A stretch of DNA of 64,000 nt, taken from UBA2108 sp002713215. Its GTDB lineage: Bacteria; Bacteroidota; Bacteroidia; Flavobacteriales_G; Salibacteraceae. Shown piece by piece: positions 18,003 to 25,756 of this stretch (position 1 is its first letter; every line of letters begins with the position of its first letter). The stretch spans positions 1-64,000 of the forward strand of contig CALAPY010000058.1 of NCBI GenBank assembly GCA_937891015.1. Reading direction: 5' to 3'. The notes under the pieces are model-generated. The model made no database searches, was not told where the DNA came from, and saw only the letters and a list, made by a program, of their open reading frames with translations. The translations under genes and the position numbers were made by a program.

Positions 18003-19946
18003 ATGAATAATAATTTTCTACTTTTTGTTGTCTTTACAGCCGCGTTTCAATTTTTATCTTTCACCGGTTATGCATTAAACGATACCACGTTTTGGAGGTC
18101 GAAGGCCCGGTTTATAGAAGTTGATGAGAAAGCTATTGAATATGGGGATGTCACCATTATACAGGACAATCGATATATAGCATTTAATAGCTTTTACAGA
18201 GAAATAACACGCCATAAAATCATTCACATTAAGACCCAGGAAGGGCTTGATGCTAATAACAAGGTAGTCATTCATGTGCCCAATAGAGGAGAGGTGTTAC
18301 ATGTAAAGGCCAGGAGTATTTCAGCCGAAGGTGAGGTGGTGAAGATTTCACAAGATGACATTAAAGTAATGAAGGATTACAAGCAAGGTGGCGATGTAAA
18401 AATGTTTGCCATTGAAGGGGCAGAAGTTGGAGGACAAATTGAATTCACCTATACCTTGCATACACCCTTGTATGATTCGGGAAAGGAATTGCTTTCTATG
18501 AACTACAGAACATTAAACGCATGTGTTCTCATTCGATGTGTTTCTCAGTACAAATTCGATTCAAGATCTTTCAACTGGGCCTCTGAAAAGATAAAAACCA
18601 AGGAAGAACATAAATACCTATATAAAAACATAGCTCCGATTGCTGAGGAAAAATACTCTACACCGCGAGCTAACCGGGTTTCGGTTGAGTTTAAAATTCT
18701 TGGTAACTCCACCAATATGGCTCCCTATTCAAGCTATCCATTAGCAATAAAGAGTTTGCAAAAGGACTTTCACCAATTTGGAACGAAAGAGGTACGTAAA
18801 ACGGTAGGGCTTCTTAAAGATTTCAATGGCAAAATTGAGGGGAATGAGGAACAAACGTTGAGAAACCTTACGGTATTTTTAAAAGAGAAACTGGTTTATA
18901 AAGAGGATTATAGCCCGGAATACCGAGATGTAATGGCTATTGTAAAATCCGGTGTTGGTAATGATAGGGGACTCATGAAAGTTTATTGCATTTGTTTGGA
19001 CCATTTAAATATCGATTATGAATTACAAGTTACCTGTAACAAATACGATAACAGGTTGAGGGAGGATTACTGTTCACGGCATTCGTTAAATGAGTTCATA
19101 TTGTATTTTCCCAAGCATGATTCATACTTGTATGCGTCTGGTCAACTCGTTCAATTTGGACTAGCACCATCTTGGATTGTTGGAAGTACTGCCCTGGTGA
19201 TTCCTAAAAATGGAAGTGAGGTTGAATTCAAAGAGGTGCTGGATAAGCACCCTGACAGCAATAGAACCGATTTGAAAATTGATGTAAACCTGGACTTAGC
19301 AGGTTCTAATACGGTGTTGGATATTGATGGTTTTGGAACGGGCCATTTGGCTCGAAACTACAATCGGATTGTATACTATTCTGAAACTGAGGCAGAGACG
19401 AATGGTAAGCTAAGGGATCTTGTCGATTGGAGGTATCCAGATGCGCAAATCGTTTCAATGGAAATGGTTGACCCGGAAAAATGGGGGAAGATTTCGGAAT
19501 GCAAAGACTATAGCTGTAAAAGAGCGTATAAAGCGAAAGTGAAATCAACCACGTTCTATGAAAAAGTGGGAAATAAGCTATTGCTTAAGGTTGGTACTTT
19601 ACTAGGCCCCCAGGTAGAAATGTATTCCGAATTAAAACGGGTACAGCCCATAACTACTGCATACAACAAAAGCTATCGTTTTGAAATTACGATTCCAATT
19701 CCGGAGGGTTACAAGTATTCCGGCGCCGAGAGCCTGGATATTGACAATGAACTGGTTGATGATGATGATAATATAATTGCCGGATTCAAATCGACGGTTG
19801 AACTAAAAGGGAGGAGCTTAAAAATTAATGTCTACGAGTTTTATTCCAAAGTCAATATCGATAATGTGTATTACGATCAATACAGGATTGTGATAAATTC
19901 AGCTGCCGACTTTAATAAAGGAATGGTTTTGTTGGAAAAGGAGTAA
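18003..19946 (+). CDS. Exported DUF3857 protein with inactive transglutaminase domain
   Basis: A 647-aa exported protein. A signal peptide (about 1-24) leads into a DUF3857 domain with the typical REITRHKIIHIKTQEGLD (66-83). The transglutaminase region (about 280-400) is present but its catalytic residues are gone: where the partner has RYGDCKD this protein has GVGNDRG (317-323), where it has DNHLIL this has LNEFIL (362-367), and the Asp of ILDATE is replaced in LYASGQ (376-381). Start follows the upstream stop by 2 nt, so it is translationally linked to the active copy. It may be a non-enzymatic subunit or scaffold (inference). Confidence 0.8.
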   Translation: MNNNFLLFVVFTAAFQFLSFTGYALNDTTFWRSKARFIEVDEKAIEYGDVTIIQDNRYIAFNSFYREITRHKIIHIKTQEGLDANNKVVIHVPNRGEVLHVKARSISAEGEVVKISQDDIKVMKDYKQGGDVKMFAIEGAEVGGQIEFTYTLHTPLYDSGKELLSMNYRTLNACVLIRCVSQYKFDSRSFNWASEKIKTKEEHKYLYKNIAPIAEEKYSTPRANRVSVEFKILGNSTNMAPYSSYPLAIKSLQKDFHQFGTKEVRKTVGLLKDFNGKIEGNEEQTLRNLTVFLKEKLVYKEDYSPEYRDVMAIVKSGVGNDRGLMKVYCICLDHLNIDYELQVTCNKYDNRLREDYCSRHSLNEFILYFPKHDSYLYASGQLVQFGLAPSWIVGSTALVIPKNGSEVEFKEVLDKHPDSNRTDLKIDVNLDLAGSNTVLDIDGFGTGHLARNYNRIVYYSETEAETNGKLRDLVDWRYPDAQIVSMEMVDPEKWGKISECKDYSCKRAYKAKVKSTTFYEKVGNKLLLKVGTLLGPQVEMYSELKRVQPITTAYNKSYRFEITIPIPEGYKYSGAESLDIDNELVDDDDNIIAGFKSTVELKGRSLKINVYEFYSKVNIDNVYYDQYRIVINSAADFNKGMVLLEKE

Positions 19947-20043
19947 GGGGTTGTTCTCTACTTCAAAGAAGTGATTAGGGGAGAGTCTTGGATGTTTAAG
20001 GTGGAGTGGAATTGGAATTTAGGTGAGTTCGCCTAACCAAATA

Positions 20044-20379
20044 TCAACTTTCGATAGAAAGATTAAAGTTTGGATCATCTGAAAGACAATTCCAAAATAT
20101 TGAAGAATCACTTTTAGCTACAAAATCAGTAATTACAATATGAGTTATTGCTAGTTTTTCCTTTTCGAATACTGGACTAGAAATTTGTATTTCTCTTGGT
20201 AATTTGGATAGATTGATTAATTGTTTAAATAAATTAATCTGTAGGTTTTTAAATTCAATTTTAAGGCTAAAATCTCCTCCTTCCACTAAACCTATGGATA
20301 GTATTGCTTCAACTTCAATGTTTGATTCTAGGACTACCTTAGTTTTTTGGTTTTCTATTATTTCTATTGGTTTTCTCAT
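20044..20379 (-). CDS. Uncharacterised 111-aa protein paired with DUF4062
   Basis: A small soluble protein without signal peptide, beginning MRKPIEIIENQKTKVVLES and ending NLSIES. It has an alternating pattern of hydrophobic and charged residues that suggests a compact beta-rich fold. No family was recognised. It starts 12 nt after the DUF4062 gene and must be co-transcribed with it, so it is probably a partner (regulator, antitoxin-like or sensor), but there is no motif to decide. Confidence 0.55.
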   Translation of the reverse strand: MRKPIEIIENQKTKVVLESNIEVEAILSIGLVEGGDFSLKIEFKNLQINLFKQLINLSKLPREIQISSPVFEKEKLAITHIVITDFVAKSDSSIFWNCLSDDPNFNLSIES

Positions 20380-20391
20380 TTGAGTTGAATA

Positions 20392-21414
20392 TTATTTGTC
20401 TGAGGATTCAGAAAGATTTTTTTCCATTACTTCTCTTCGGACTTCTTTAAATAATTTTTTTCCTTCATCAGTTAAAGACCAATACTCATTGTCATCTTTT
20501 ACGCTATGCTTTTTATTTGAAGGTTGAATAATCTCCAAAGCATTTAAATCTGCCAGAATTGATCTAATTTGATTTACTGGCATGGCCGATTTAGAGTTTA
20601 TTTTTTTGCTCCTATCAAGTCTTAACATAAAACCTAAAAAGTGAATACAATGTTTTGTAGAATTTTCTATCACCAATTCTGGTGCTAAGAGATTAAAAAT
20701 TTCTAATAAGGTGAACTCTGATTCATCAACAAAATCTGAATTACCTATATAACGAAAAGATAATTTACGCTTATTATGTTTAAGTGTCTTTAAGATTTTT
20801 TGAAATGCCTCTTTATTCTCCTTTTCGATTTGATCCTCAATTTCTTTAATTGTCCTTCTTAATAGAGAGTTTTCATTACTTAGTCTGGAAATTTCAGTTA
20901 AGACTTCAGGCCCGACATGCTCCGAAGATTTGACCCATCCTACTCTTGGGTTTGTATTGAACTGTTTCATTAGTGAAATTGAAACCTTGCCATACAGGTC
21001 ATTTTTGTCATTCCAAAAGCTTACGATTTTACTTCTAATTTTTTGCTTAAAAAGCTCTAGTTTTTTTATTTTATTTTGATTTTTGTCAATGCTGTTTGCC
21101 GGTCGACTTACCCCCTCGTTGATTACAAATCCTAACGTGGGAATATTCTTGGAAACGGCGTAATCATACTCCTTTTCTGTGTAGCTTATTTCACCATCAA
21201 GTGAACCATATCGAAATGCTGAAATAACTATATAATAATCGCAATCATCTATCTGGCTTTTGATTAATTCCCATTGTTGCTCATCCCCTGCACTAAACAT
21301 TTCCATTCCGACTGGAATATGCCCCATTTCTAATATCGATTTAATAACGAGCTCTCTTTCTTCTTTTAAATCTTCATATGTAGATGATACGAATATTTGA
21401 TATTTAATTTTCAT
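20392..21414 (-). CDS. DUF4062 protein with coiled coil and winged-helix tail
   Basis: A 340-aa protein. The N-terminal DUF4062 domain (about 4-110) shows YQIFVSSTYEDLKEERE, GMEMFSAGDEQQWE, IDDCDYYIVISAFRYGS and YTEKEYDYAVSKNIPTLGFV. A coiled coil follows (about 170-210, SNENSLLRRTIKEIEDQIEK). The C-terminal part (about 240-330) looks like a winged helix, with YWSLTDEGKKLFKEV as the wing and last helix. DUF4062 is a TIR-like flavodoxin-fold domain often at the N-terminus of STAND-type NTPases and linked to signalling or defence. Here no NTPase is present. It forms a two-gene unit with the 111-aa gene downstream, driven by its own TAnnTTTG box. Confidence 0.8.
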   Translation of the reverse strand: MKIKYQIFVSSTYEDLKEERELVIKSILEMGHIPVGMEMFSAGDEQQWELIKSQIDDCDYYIVISAFRYGSLDGEISYTEKEYDYAVSKNIPTLGFVINEGVSRPANSIDKNQNKIKKLELFKQKIRSKIVSFWNDKNDLYGKVSISLMKQFNTNPRVGWVKSSEHVGPEVLTEISRLSNENSLLRRTIKEIEDQIEKENKEAFQKILKTLKHNKRKLSFRYIGNSDFVDESEFTLLEIFNLLAPELVIENSTKHCIHFLGFMLRLDRSKKINSKSAMPVNQIRSILADLNALEIIQPSNKKHSVKDDNEYWSLTDEGKKLFKEVRREVMEKNLSESSDK

Positions 21415-21442
21415 TTATTGATGAGTAAGAATGGTTAGTAGC

Positions 21443-21450
21443 CAAAGTTA
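21443..21450 (-). promoter_or_regulatory. -7 box (TAACTTTG) of the DUF4062 gene
   Basis: Exact TAnnTTTG match 28 nt upstream of the ATG at 21414. The same box with matching flanks recurs at 24341-24348; the two lie in duplicated DNA. Confidence 0.5.
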
Positions 21451-21476
21451 TGGATTATTCATAGTCTACCCACGAA

Positions 21477-21680
21477 CTAAGCTCTTACCTTATTTAACAC
21501 TTCCCAAACTAGCCTTACACAAATTCCTACCCCATAAGCGTACTGTTTTTTAGCTGTATCTCGTATCACATATGTTTCATGGTTAGCGCAATGTTTTAGT
21601 CCCAGATTGTGGCCGATTTCGTGTATGCAGATATTTTTTAAACCGATTGATAAAGAGCTTGTAATGGGAGTTTCTCTGTG
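21477..21680 (-). pseudogene. Decayed C-terminal fragment of archaemetzincin
   Basis: The reverse strand from 21680 reads HRETPITSSLSIGLKNIC and then IHEIGHNLGLKHC, matching the C-terminal third of the intact archaemetzincin at 24387-25004. The zinc-site core HEIGHNLGLKHC is kept, but the cysteines and the Met of C-x4-C-x-M are replaced (ETYVIRD), and the terminal C-x2-C is lost (CVRLV). A TAA lies in frame directly upstream, and no start codon serves the fragment. DNA similarity continues past the stop to about 21440, including a promoter box. It is a remnant of a segmental duplication, not an active gene. Confidence 0.75.
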
Positions 21681-21689
21681 GGCATTAAG

Positions 21690-22130
21690 TTAACCATCCA
21701 ACATAGACCTAACAATAAAGAATATGGCTATTCCAATACCAATTGTTCCAAAGATCGCATTGATTAAGAGATCATACCGGTATTTCGGAAGGGTATGCTC
21801 CGGATAATTGATATTCCATTTTTTTATAACTGCAATTTCAGCTAGCATATTGGGAGTAATTGGAATTCTTTCGACCCTGTCATACGGCGGCTTAAAAAAT
21901 AGGCCACCAAAATTCTGACCTTCTTCGTCAGCATGGAAATACCACAGGTAGTCATCCATATTTATCTGATATTTTTCGGCATATTCTTCTATTAATTCAT
22001 GAAAGTCATCACCAACCATACCGACCTCATGAAATATATCCGATTCTGCATTAACCTTGGAGTAGCCAGATCGTTGTTTGACCAATTCTATGATCTCGTT
22101 TTTAGTATCCAGAACGTTTATTCGAGGCAT
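21690..22130 (-). CDS. DUF1493-type pseudo-acyl-carrier protein with C-terminal membrane anchor
   Basis: A 146-aa protein. Residues about 8-70 resemble DUF1493, an acyl-carrier-like helical fold: SDIFHEVGMVGDDFHELIEEYAEKY (30-54) sits where a carrier protein would have its D-S-L motif, but no phosphopantetheine serine is present. A proline-rich linker follows, and a single TM helix spans about 120-140 (LLINAIFGTIGIGIAIFFIV). It may be a membrane-tethered binding module. It begins a run of closely spaced minus-strand genes (6 nt to the next one upstream). DUF1493 function is unknown. Confidence 0.7.
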   Translation of the reverse strand: MPRINVLDTKNEIIELVKQRSGYSKVNAESDIFHEVGMVGDDFHELIEEYAEKYQINMDDYLWYFHADEEGQNFGGLFFKPPYDRVERIPITPNMLAEIAVIKKWNINYPEHTLPKYRYDLLINAIFGTIGIGIAIFFIVRSMLDG

Positions 22131-22136
22131 GTATTT

Positions 22137-22529
22137 TCAAACTGTACTGTTATTAGTATCCATGTTATAAAAGTTGTTATTTGACTGTGATTTTAAAATT
22201 GGCAAATAGGCAATCACATCAGCAATGAATCTCTTCTCAGTATTTTTCCCCTTGTTGGTTGATTTGATTTTACCCATGTAGTTCTTGTCCGGAAGACTTA
22301 TCCAACTTTCGTATGGACTTAATTTGAATTGCTCCACTTCCTTTGATTCAAGTATTTCACATGTTCGAAGTTGGGTAAACCCAGATAAAAGTTCCTTTCC
22401 ATTTTGTACAATGGTGTCTTTATTCTTTTTAAATTGGTTGAACTTCACCGTGCTGAATCTATTGAATATAAGGTCAACCCCTAAACTAATGGTGGTGTCA
22501 ATCAGTCGGAAATATTGGGATTTAGTCAT
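22137..22529 (-). CDS. Uncharacterised 130-aa protein
   Basis: A basic soluble protein without signal peptide (MTKSQYFRLIDTTISLGVDL) and with low-complexity Asn/Ser near the C-terminus (SQSNNNFYNMDTNNSTV). No family was recognised. It lies between two genes at distances of 6 and 3 nt, so it belongs to the same transcript as the DUF1493 protein and the exported 203-aa protein. Confidence 0.5.
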   Translation of the reverse strand: MTKSQYFRLIDTTISLGVDLIFNRFSTVKFNQFKKNKDTIVQNGKELLSGFTQLRTCEILESKEVEQFKLSPYESWISLPDKNYMGKIKSTNKGKNTEKRFIADVIAYLPILKSQSNNNFYNMDTNNSTV

Positions 22530-22532
22530 TGG

Positions 22533-23144
22533 TCAAAATTCCTTGTCCTTAGACTCTATCAAATAATTCAAATCCTTAAACAAGGTTTCAAGTGCTTTAA
22601 AGAATCGATCGTAATCTCCTTCAATGGTAGACGAAAGTTGCCTTTCTTTTTGCATTCGAATATCATCCTGCTCAGAGCCGTCTCCTATGGCCACGTAAAC
22701 AAGGCCACCGGCAACTTTTAATTCAGGAGTTTCAATGAATAGCTTTTCGGCTCCATAACCAGATGCCGGTGGTAGTGGCCTGCCTTTAATTTTTTGTTTG
22801 ATCCCACATTCAATCACCAGGTCTTCAATTTCTTTTTGTTCATCGGGTCCCAGAACGAACCTTTTTTGATAACTGACATAATCCCAGTCGTCGTTATCGG
22901 GAGATTTAAAATTGAGGATAACCAACGAATCTAAAATGATTACCTCATACCAATATCGGTCTCTAAAAGAATAACCGGTTGAATTGTAGTAATCCAATTT
23001 GAAGGAAGCTTCAAAAGAACCCTTAAACGGATCAACGGATGTCGTATCGATTTCAACTTTTTCAAAGGCCAGTTCAATGGAATCGTTCTGACCAAAGAGG
23101 AGTATGGGAAGGAGTAGAAATAGTATGATTGAGCAGTATTTCAT
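22533..23144 (-). CDS. Exported uncharacterised 203-aa protein
   Basis: A signal peptide (MKYCSIILFLLLPILLFGQ, with cleavage expected after GQ in Bacteroidota fashion) is followed by a soluble domain of about 180 residues containing YWYEVIILDSLVILNF and RFVLGPDEQKEIEDLVIECG. No catalytic motif was seen. It is probably periplasmic or surface-exposed. It starts 21 nt after the serine-hydrolase gene and is likely co-transcribed with it. Confidence 0.65.
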   Translation of the reverse strand: MKYCSIILFLLLPILLFGQNDSIELAFEKVEIDTTSVDPFKGSFEASFKLDYYNSTGYSFRDRYWYEVIILDSLVILNFKSPDNDDWDYVSYQKRFVLGPDEQKEIEDLVIECGIKQKIKGRPLPPASGYGAEKLFIETPELKVAGGLVYVAIGDGSEQDDIRMQKERQLSSTIEGDYDRFFKALETLFKDLNYLIESKDKEF

Positions 23145-23165
23145 GGAAATTTAGATTTTTTGTAT

Positions 23166-24197
23166 TCACCATTTTCCTTTATCACACACCTTTTCAATCA
23201 GTTTGTCAATGTATGGATCATTGGCATTGTTACAAATGAGGACAAAACTTATTCTTTTAGGCTTGTCAACAAAAGCATAGGCAATATAACTTATTGTTCG
23301 TCCGGAATGCCCTTGTACGGTTCTGCCACCAAAATTCTCCAGGAATACTCCCAACCCAACGGTTGATTCGTTAAAGGTCTTAAAGGTTGTCATTGTTTTT
23401 AACGAGTTTGAATTCAGTATTCTATTGTCCATGAATAGAGAACGAATAAACGCATTGACGTCGGCTGCGGTGCTAACAACATTTCCGATTCCAATTGAAA
23501 TTTGATTTACTCCGATCTTAGGCAGGTCGTGAAAATCTTGTTTGCCAAGAATTGGATGGGCTAATGAGTCAATATTGTTAGAGTGATATGGAAAGGTATT
23601 GGTCAGGTTTAATGGCTTTATGATTAGCTCATCCAATACAGATTCATAGGGTTTGTCAGTTACTCGCTCAATAATTTTTCGCAGCAAAAAATAATTGGAG
23701 TTTGAGTAGGAATGTTTTGTTCCTTTAGCAAAGTCAATGGTGTCAATGAGATTTAAAATATAGCTCTCTGAGTAATCGAAATAGGGGTCTAGTAATGAAG
23801 CATTGGAAAGTTTGGCGTCCACAATGTCCTTGATACCGCTTGTATGATTCAAAAGCTGTCGAATGGTAATCGAACCATCAATAAACCTATGGGGTGGAAT
23901 GAATTTAGCTATGCTATCATCAATACTTAATAATTTTAATTCATTTAGTTTTAGGATAATGGTTGCTGTATAAAGTTTAGTCACGCTACCAATACAAAAC
24001 CTATGATCAATTTGCATGGGTGATTCTTCACTTGCCCAACCAATTTGAGCAGTTTGGATACTTTTCCCGTTGTCAACCAAAGCAACAATTCCGTAATTGG
24101 ATAGTGAGTCTTTGTATTGGTCAAGAATCTTTTGAAGGTTTTGACCCAATACACTTGAACCAATTAGAACAAAAATTACTAGTAATACGTTTTTCAT
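23166..24197 (-). CDS. Exported class C beta-lactamase-like serine hydrolase
   Basis: A 343-aa protein with signal peptide (MKNVLLVIFVLIGSSVLGQ) and a beta-lactamase/transpeptidase-like (PF00144) fold. The three active-site motifs are S71-V-T-K74, Y164-S-N166 and H297-S-G299. Members act as D-aminopeptidases, esterases or peptidoglycan-related enzymes; true beta-lactamase activity is uncommon in this branch, which has HSG where AmpC has KTG. The likely place is the periplasm. It begins 144 nt downstream of a TAnnTTTG box. Confidence 0.85.
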   Translation of the reverse strand: MKNVLLVIFVLIGSSVLGQNLQKILDQYKDSLSNYGIVALVDNGKSIQTAQIGWASEESPMQIDHRFCIGSVTKLYTATIILKLNELKLLSIDDSIAKFIPPHRFIDGSITIRQLLNHTSGIKDIVDAKLSNASLLDPYFDYSESYILNLIDTIDFAKGTKHSYSNSNYFLLRKIIERVTDKPYESVLDELIIKPLNLTNTFPYHSNNIDSLAHPILGKQDFHDLPKIGVNQISIGIGNVVSTAADVNAFIRSLFMDNRILNSNSLKTMTTFKTFNESTVGLGVFLENFGGRTVQGHSGRTISYIAYAFVDKPKRISFVLICNNANDPYIDKLIEKVCDKGKW

Positions 24198-24340
24198 TTT
24201 TTCAATTCATCATAAGTATCAGAACTCTGTTTTGCTTTTTTACATATGAAATATTCCTTCTGTAATTGTTTTTATGGATGGTCTATCCAATTTGGTAAAT
24301 CGTTTAGCGAGTAGCAAGTTTATATTCAGAGGTTTGGACT

Positions 24341-24348
24341 CAAAGTTA
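24341..24348 (-). promoter_or_regulatory. -7 box (TAACTTTG) upstream of the serine-hydrolase gene
   Basis: Exact TAnnTTTG match on the reverse strand between the archaemetzincin stop (24387) and the hydrolase start (24197), implying a leader of about 140 nt. The box and its flanks match those at 21443-21450. Confidence 0.4.
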
Positions 24349-24595
24349 TATATTATTCATGGCCTACCTACGAACTAAGCTCTTGCCTAATTAATCCTTG
24401 CCCAACAGGTCTCACACAACTCCAATTCAACCCCATCCACCGTACTGATTTTTTCAGCTGCATCACGCATTACGCATGTCTTACCGTCCGTACAATGTTT
24501 TAACCCCAGGTTGTGCCCGATTTCGTGCATGCAAATTTTTTTAAACCTGCTGATAAAGAGTTTGTAATCGGAGTTTTGGATACGATGAGTAGAAA
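24341..24595. repeat. Segment duplicated at 21443-21680
   Basis: The 3' third of the archaemetzincin gene and its downstream promoter region (24341-24595) align by eye with 21443-21680: shared words include ACGAACTAAGCTCTT, CAATGTTTTA, CCGATTTCGTG and GATAAAGAG. The copies are in the same orientation about 2.9 kb apart, with substitutions and small indels, so the event is old. Confidence 0.7.
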
Positions 24596-25004
24596 CCACG
24601 CAACTGGCTCCTGGTCGATAGCCTAAGCCAAAAACGCCCCAATCACCGTATTTGGATTCCGGTTCTTTAATGTTTCCCCACTGATCGGTTTTGGTAGTAG
24701 AAATATCTAGGTTGGTTAGGCCAATCACACAGTCTACCGAATCCGGTTTTTCCCTTCGTAAGATTTGGATAAGCGAATCAGCCCGGTATCGGGGCGACTT
24801 GATATTAATAAAAGCAGATTGGGGGAGGTCGGAGGGGGCTAAAACCACCACCTCCACACCATATACCTGCTCCAGGGTTGATTTAACGGTATCGACTATG
24901 GCAGAATTAAAATTTCCGTAAGGTTGAATGGCAATTTTATTTACTTGTATTTGGTTGCACGAGAGCAGACAAAAACAAAGGGCAAACCAGAGGAGTTTTA
25001 TCAT
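24387..25004 (-). CDS. Archaemetzincin-type zinc metalloprotease (M54) lipoprotein
   Basis: A 205-aa protein. The N-terminus MIKLLWFALCFCLLSC is a lipoprotein signal with C16 as the expected acylation site. The catalytic signature is the full archaemetzincin pattern: HEIGHNLGLKH (160-170), C171, C177, M179 and C197-x2-C200, i.e. H-E-x2-H-x2-G-x2-H-C-x4-C-x-M followed by a C-x2-C, so it should bind one catalytic and one structural zinc. M54 proteins are aminopeptidase-like with poorly known substrates; most are cytoplasmic, so an exported lipoprotein form is notable. The ATG overlaps the upstream stop by 4 nt (ATGA). Confidence 0.88.
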   Translation of the reverse strand: MIKLLWFALCFCLLSCNQIQVNKIAIQPYGNFNSAIVDTVKSTLEQVYGVEVVVLAPSDLPQSAFINIKSPRYRADSLIQILRREKPDSVDCVIGLTNLDISTTKTDQWGNIKEPESKYGDWGVFGLGYRPGASCVVSTHRIQNSDYKLFISRFKKICMHEIGHNLGLKHCTDGKTCVMRDAAEKISTVDGVELELCETCWARIN

Positions 25005-25666
25005 TGATTTATTTTAAGTCCTTGCTGTATGAATTTAGACTTGTTTTCACCTAGGGAGTCTACTTCAACGATATTAAATTTTAATTGTTTGTAGAAACGC
25101 TTATAAATCGATTTCGATATTTTTTCCTCCATTTCTTTTGTTACCTCTTGATCTATTCCGATAAGATAGTAAGGAGACTCATTTTCTTTTGTGTCTATGT
25201 ATAGGCCAATTATTGGCGGAGAACTAATAATCCCACTGGTAATAACCTCATTAAATACTTTTTCAAATTCCTTCGATTCACTCTTTTTGGGATGAATATA
25301 AATTGTTGATTTTTTAATTATGTCAACCGTTCCATTCTTAAAATCCGATTCATTTAAATTTAAATAGACGTCATCTGTCACATCTATGCCACCTCGGTTA
25401 TTAAGGTGGATCGATTTAAATAAATAAACGGGACCAAAGGGTAAGCCCCACCACCCAAACAGGTAGTTTAAAAGATTATACTTACGGGCGTACCTTTTAA
25501 TATTCGTATCACTTTCTATAAAGTATACGTTGGATAACCTCTTTACCGGAAGAAACATGGGCAATGGAATAATCCATTGGAAGGTCACAAACCTTCCATG
25601 GTTTCCTTGCAACTTCATTACTTCAGAAAAGGTGTATGATTGATAGTTTCCTAATTTAATTTTCAT
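25001..25666 (-). CDS. Uncharacterised 221-aa protein, translationally coupled to archaemetzincin
   Basis: No signal peptide. A hydrophobic stretch around 28-45 (FQWIIPLPMFLPVKRLSN) and the segment YLFGWWGLPFGPVYLFKS (68-85) followed by NNRGGIDVTDDVYLNL are the most distinctive parts; a W-x-G-x-P-x-GP pattern next to RGGxDVT recurs in several unnamed bacterial membrane-associated proteins. The rest is soluble and charged. It ends in an ATGA overlap with the archaemetzincin lipoprotein, so the two are made together. Function unknown. Confidence 0.6.
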   Translation of the reverse strand: MKIKLGNYQSYTFSEVMKLQGNHGRFVTFQWIIPLPMFLPVKRLSNVYFIESDTNIKRYARKYNLLNYLFGWWGLPFGPVYLFKSIHLNNRGGIDVTDDVYLNLNESDFKNGTVDIIKKSTIYIHPKKSESKEFEKVFNEVITSGIISSPPIIGLYIDTKENESPYYLIGIDQEVTKEMEEKISKSIYKRFYKQLKFNIVEVDSLGENKSKFIQQGLKINQ

Positions 25667-25756
25667 TTTGGCGTAATTGTAGGTTGCAATTAGTATTCAA
25701 GCAATATTCATTTGCAGGTTTTAAATATTCATCCCTAAATCCTAACGTGAGTTCGT

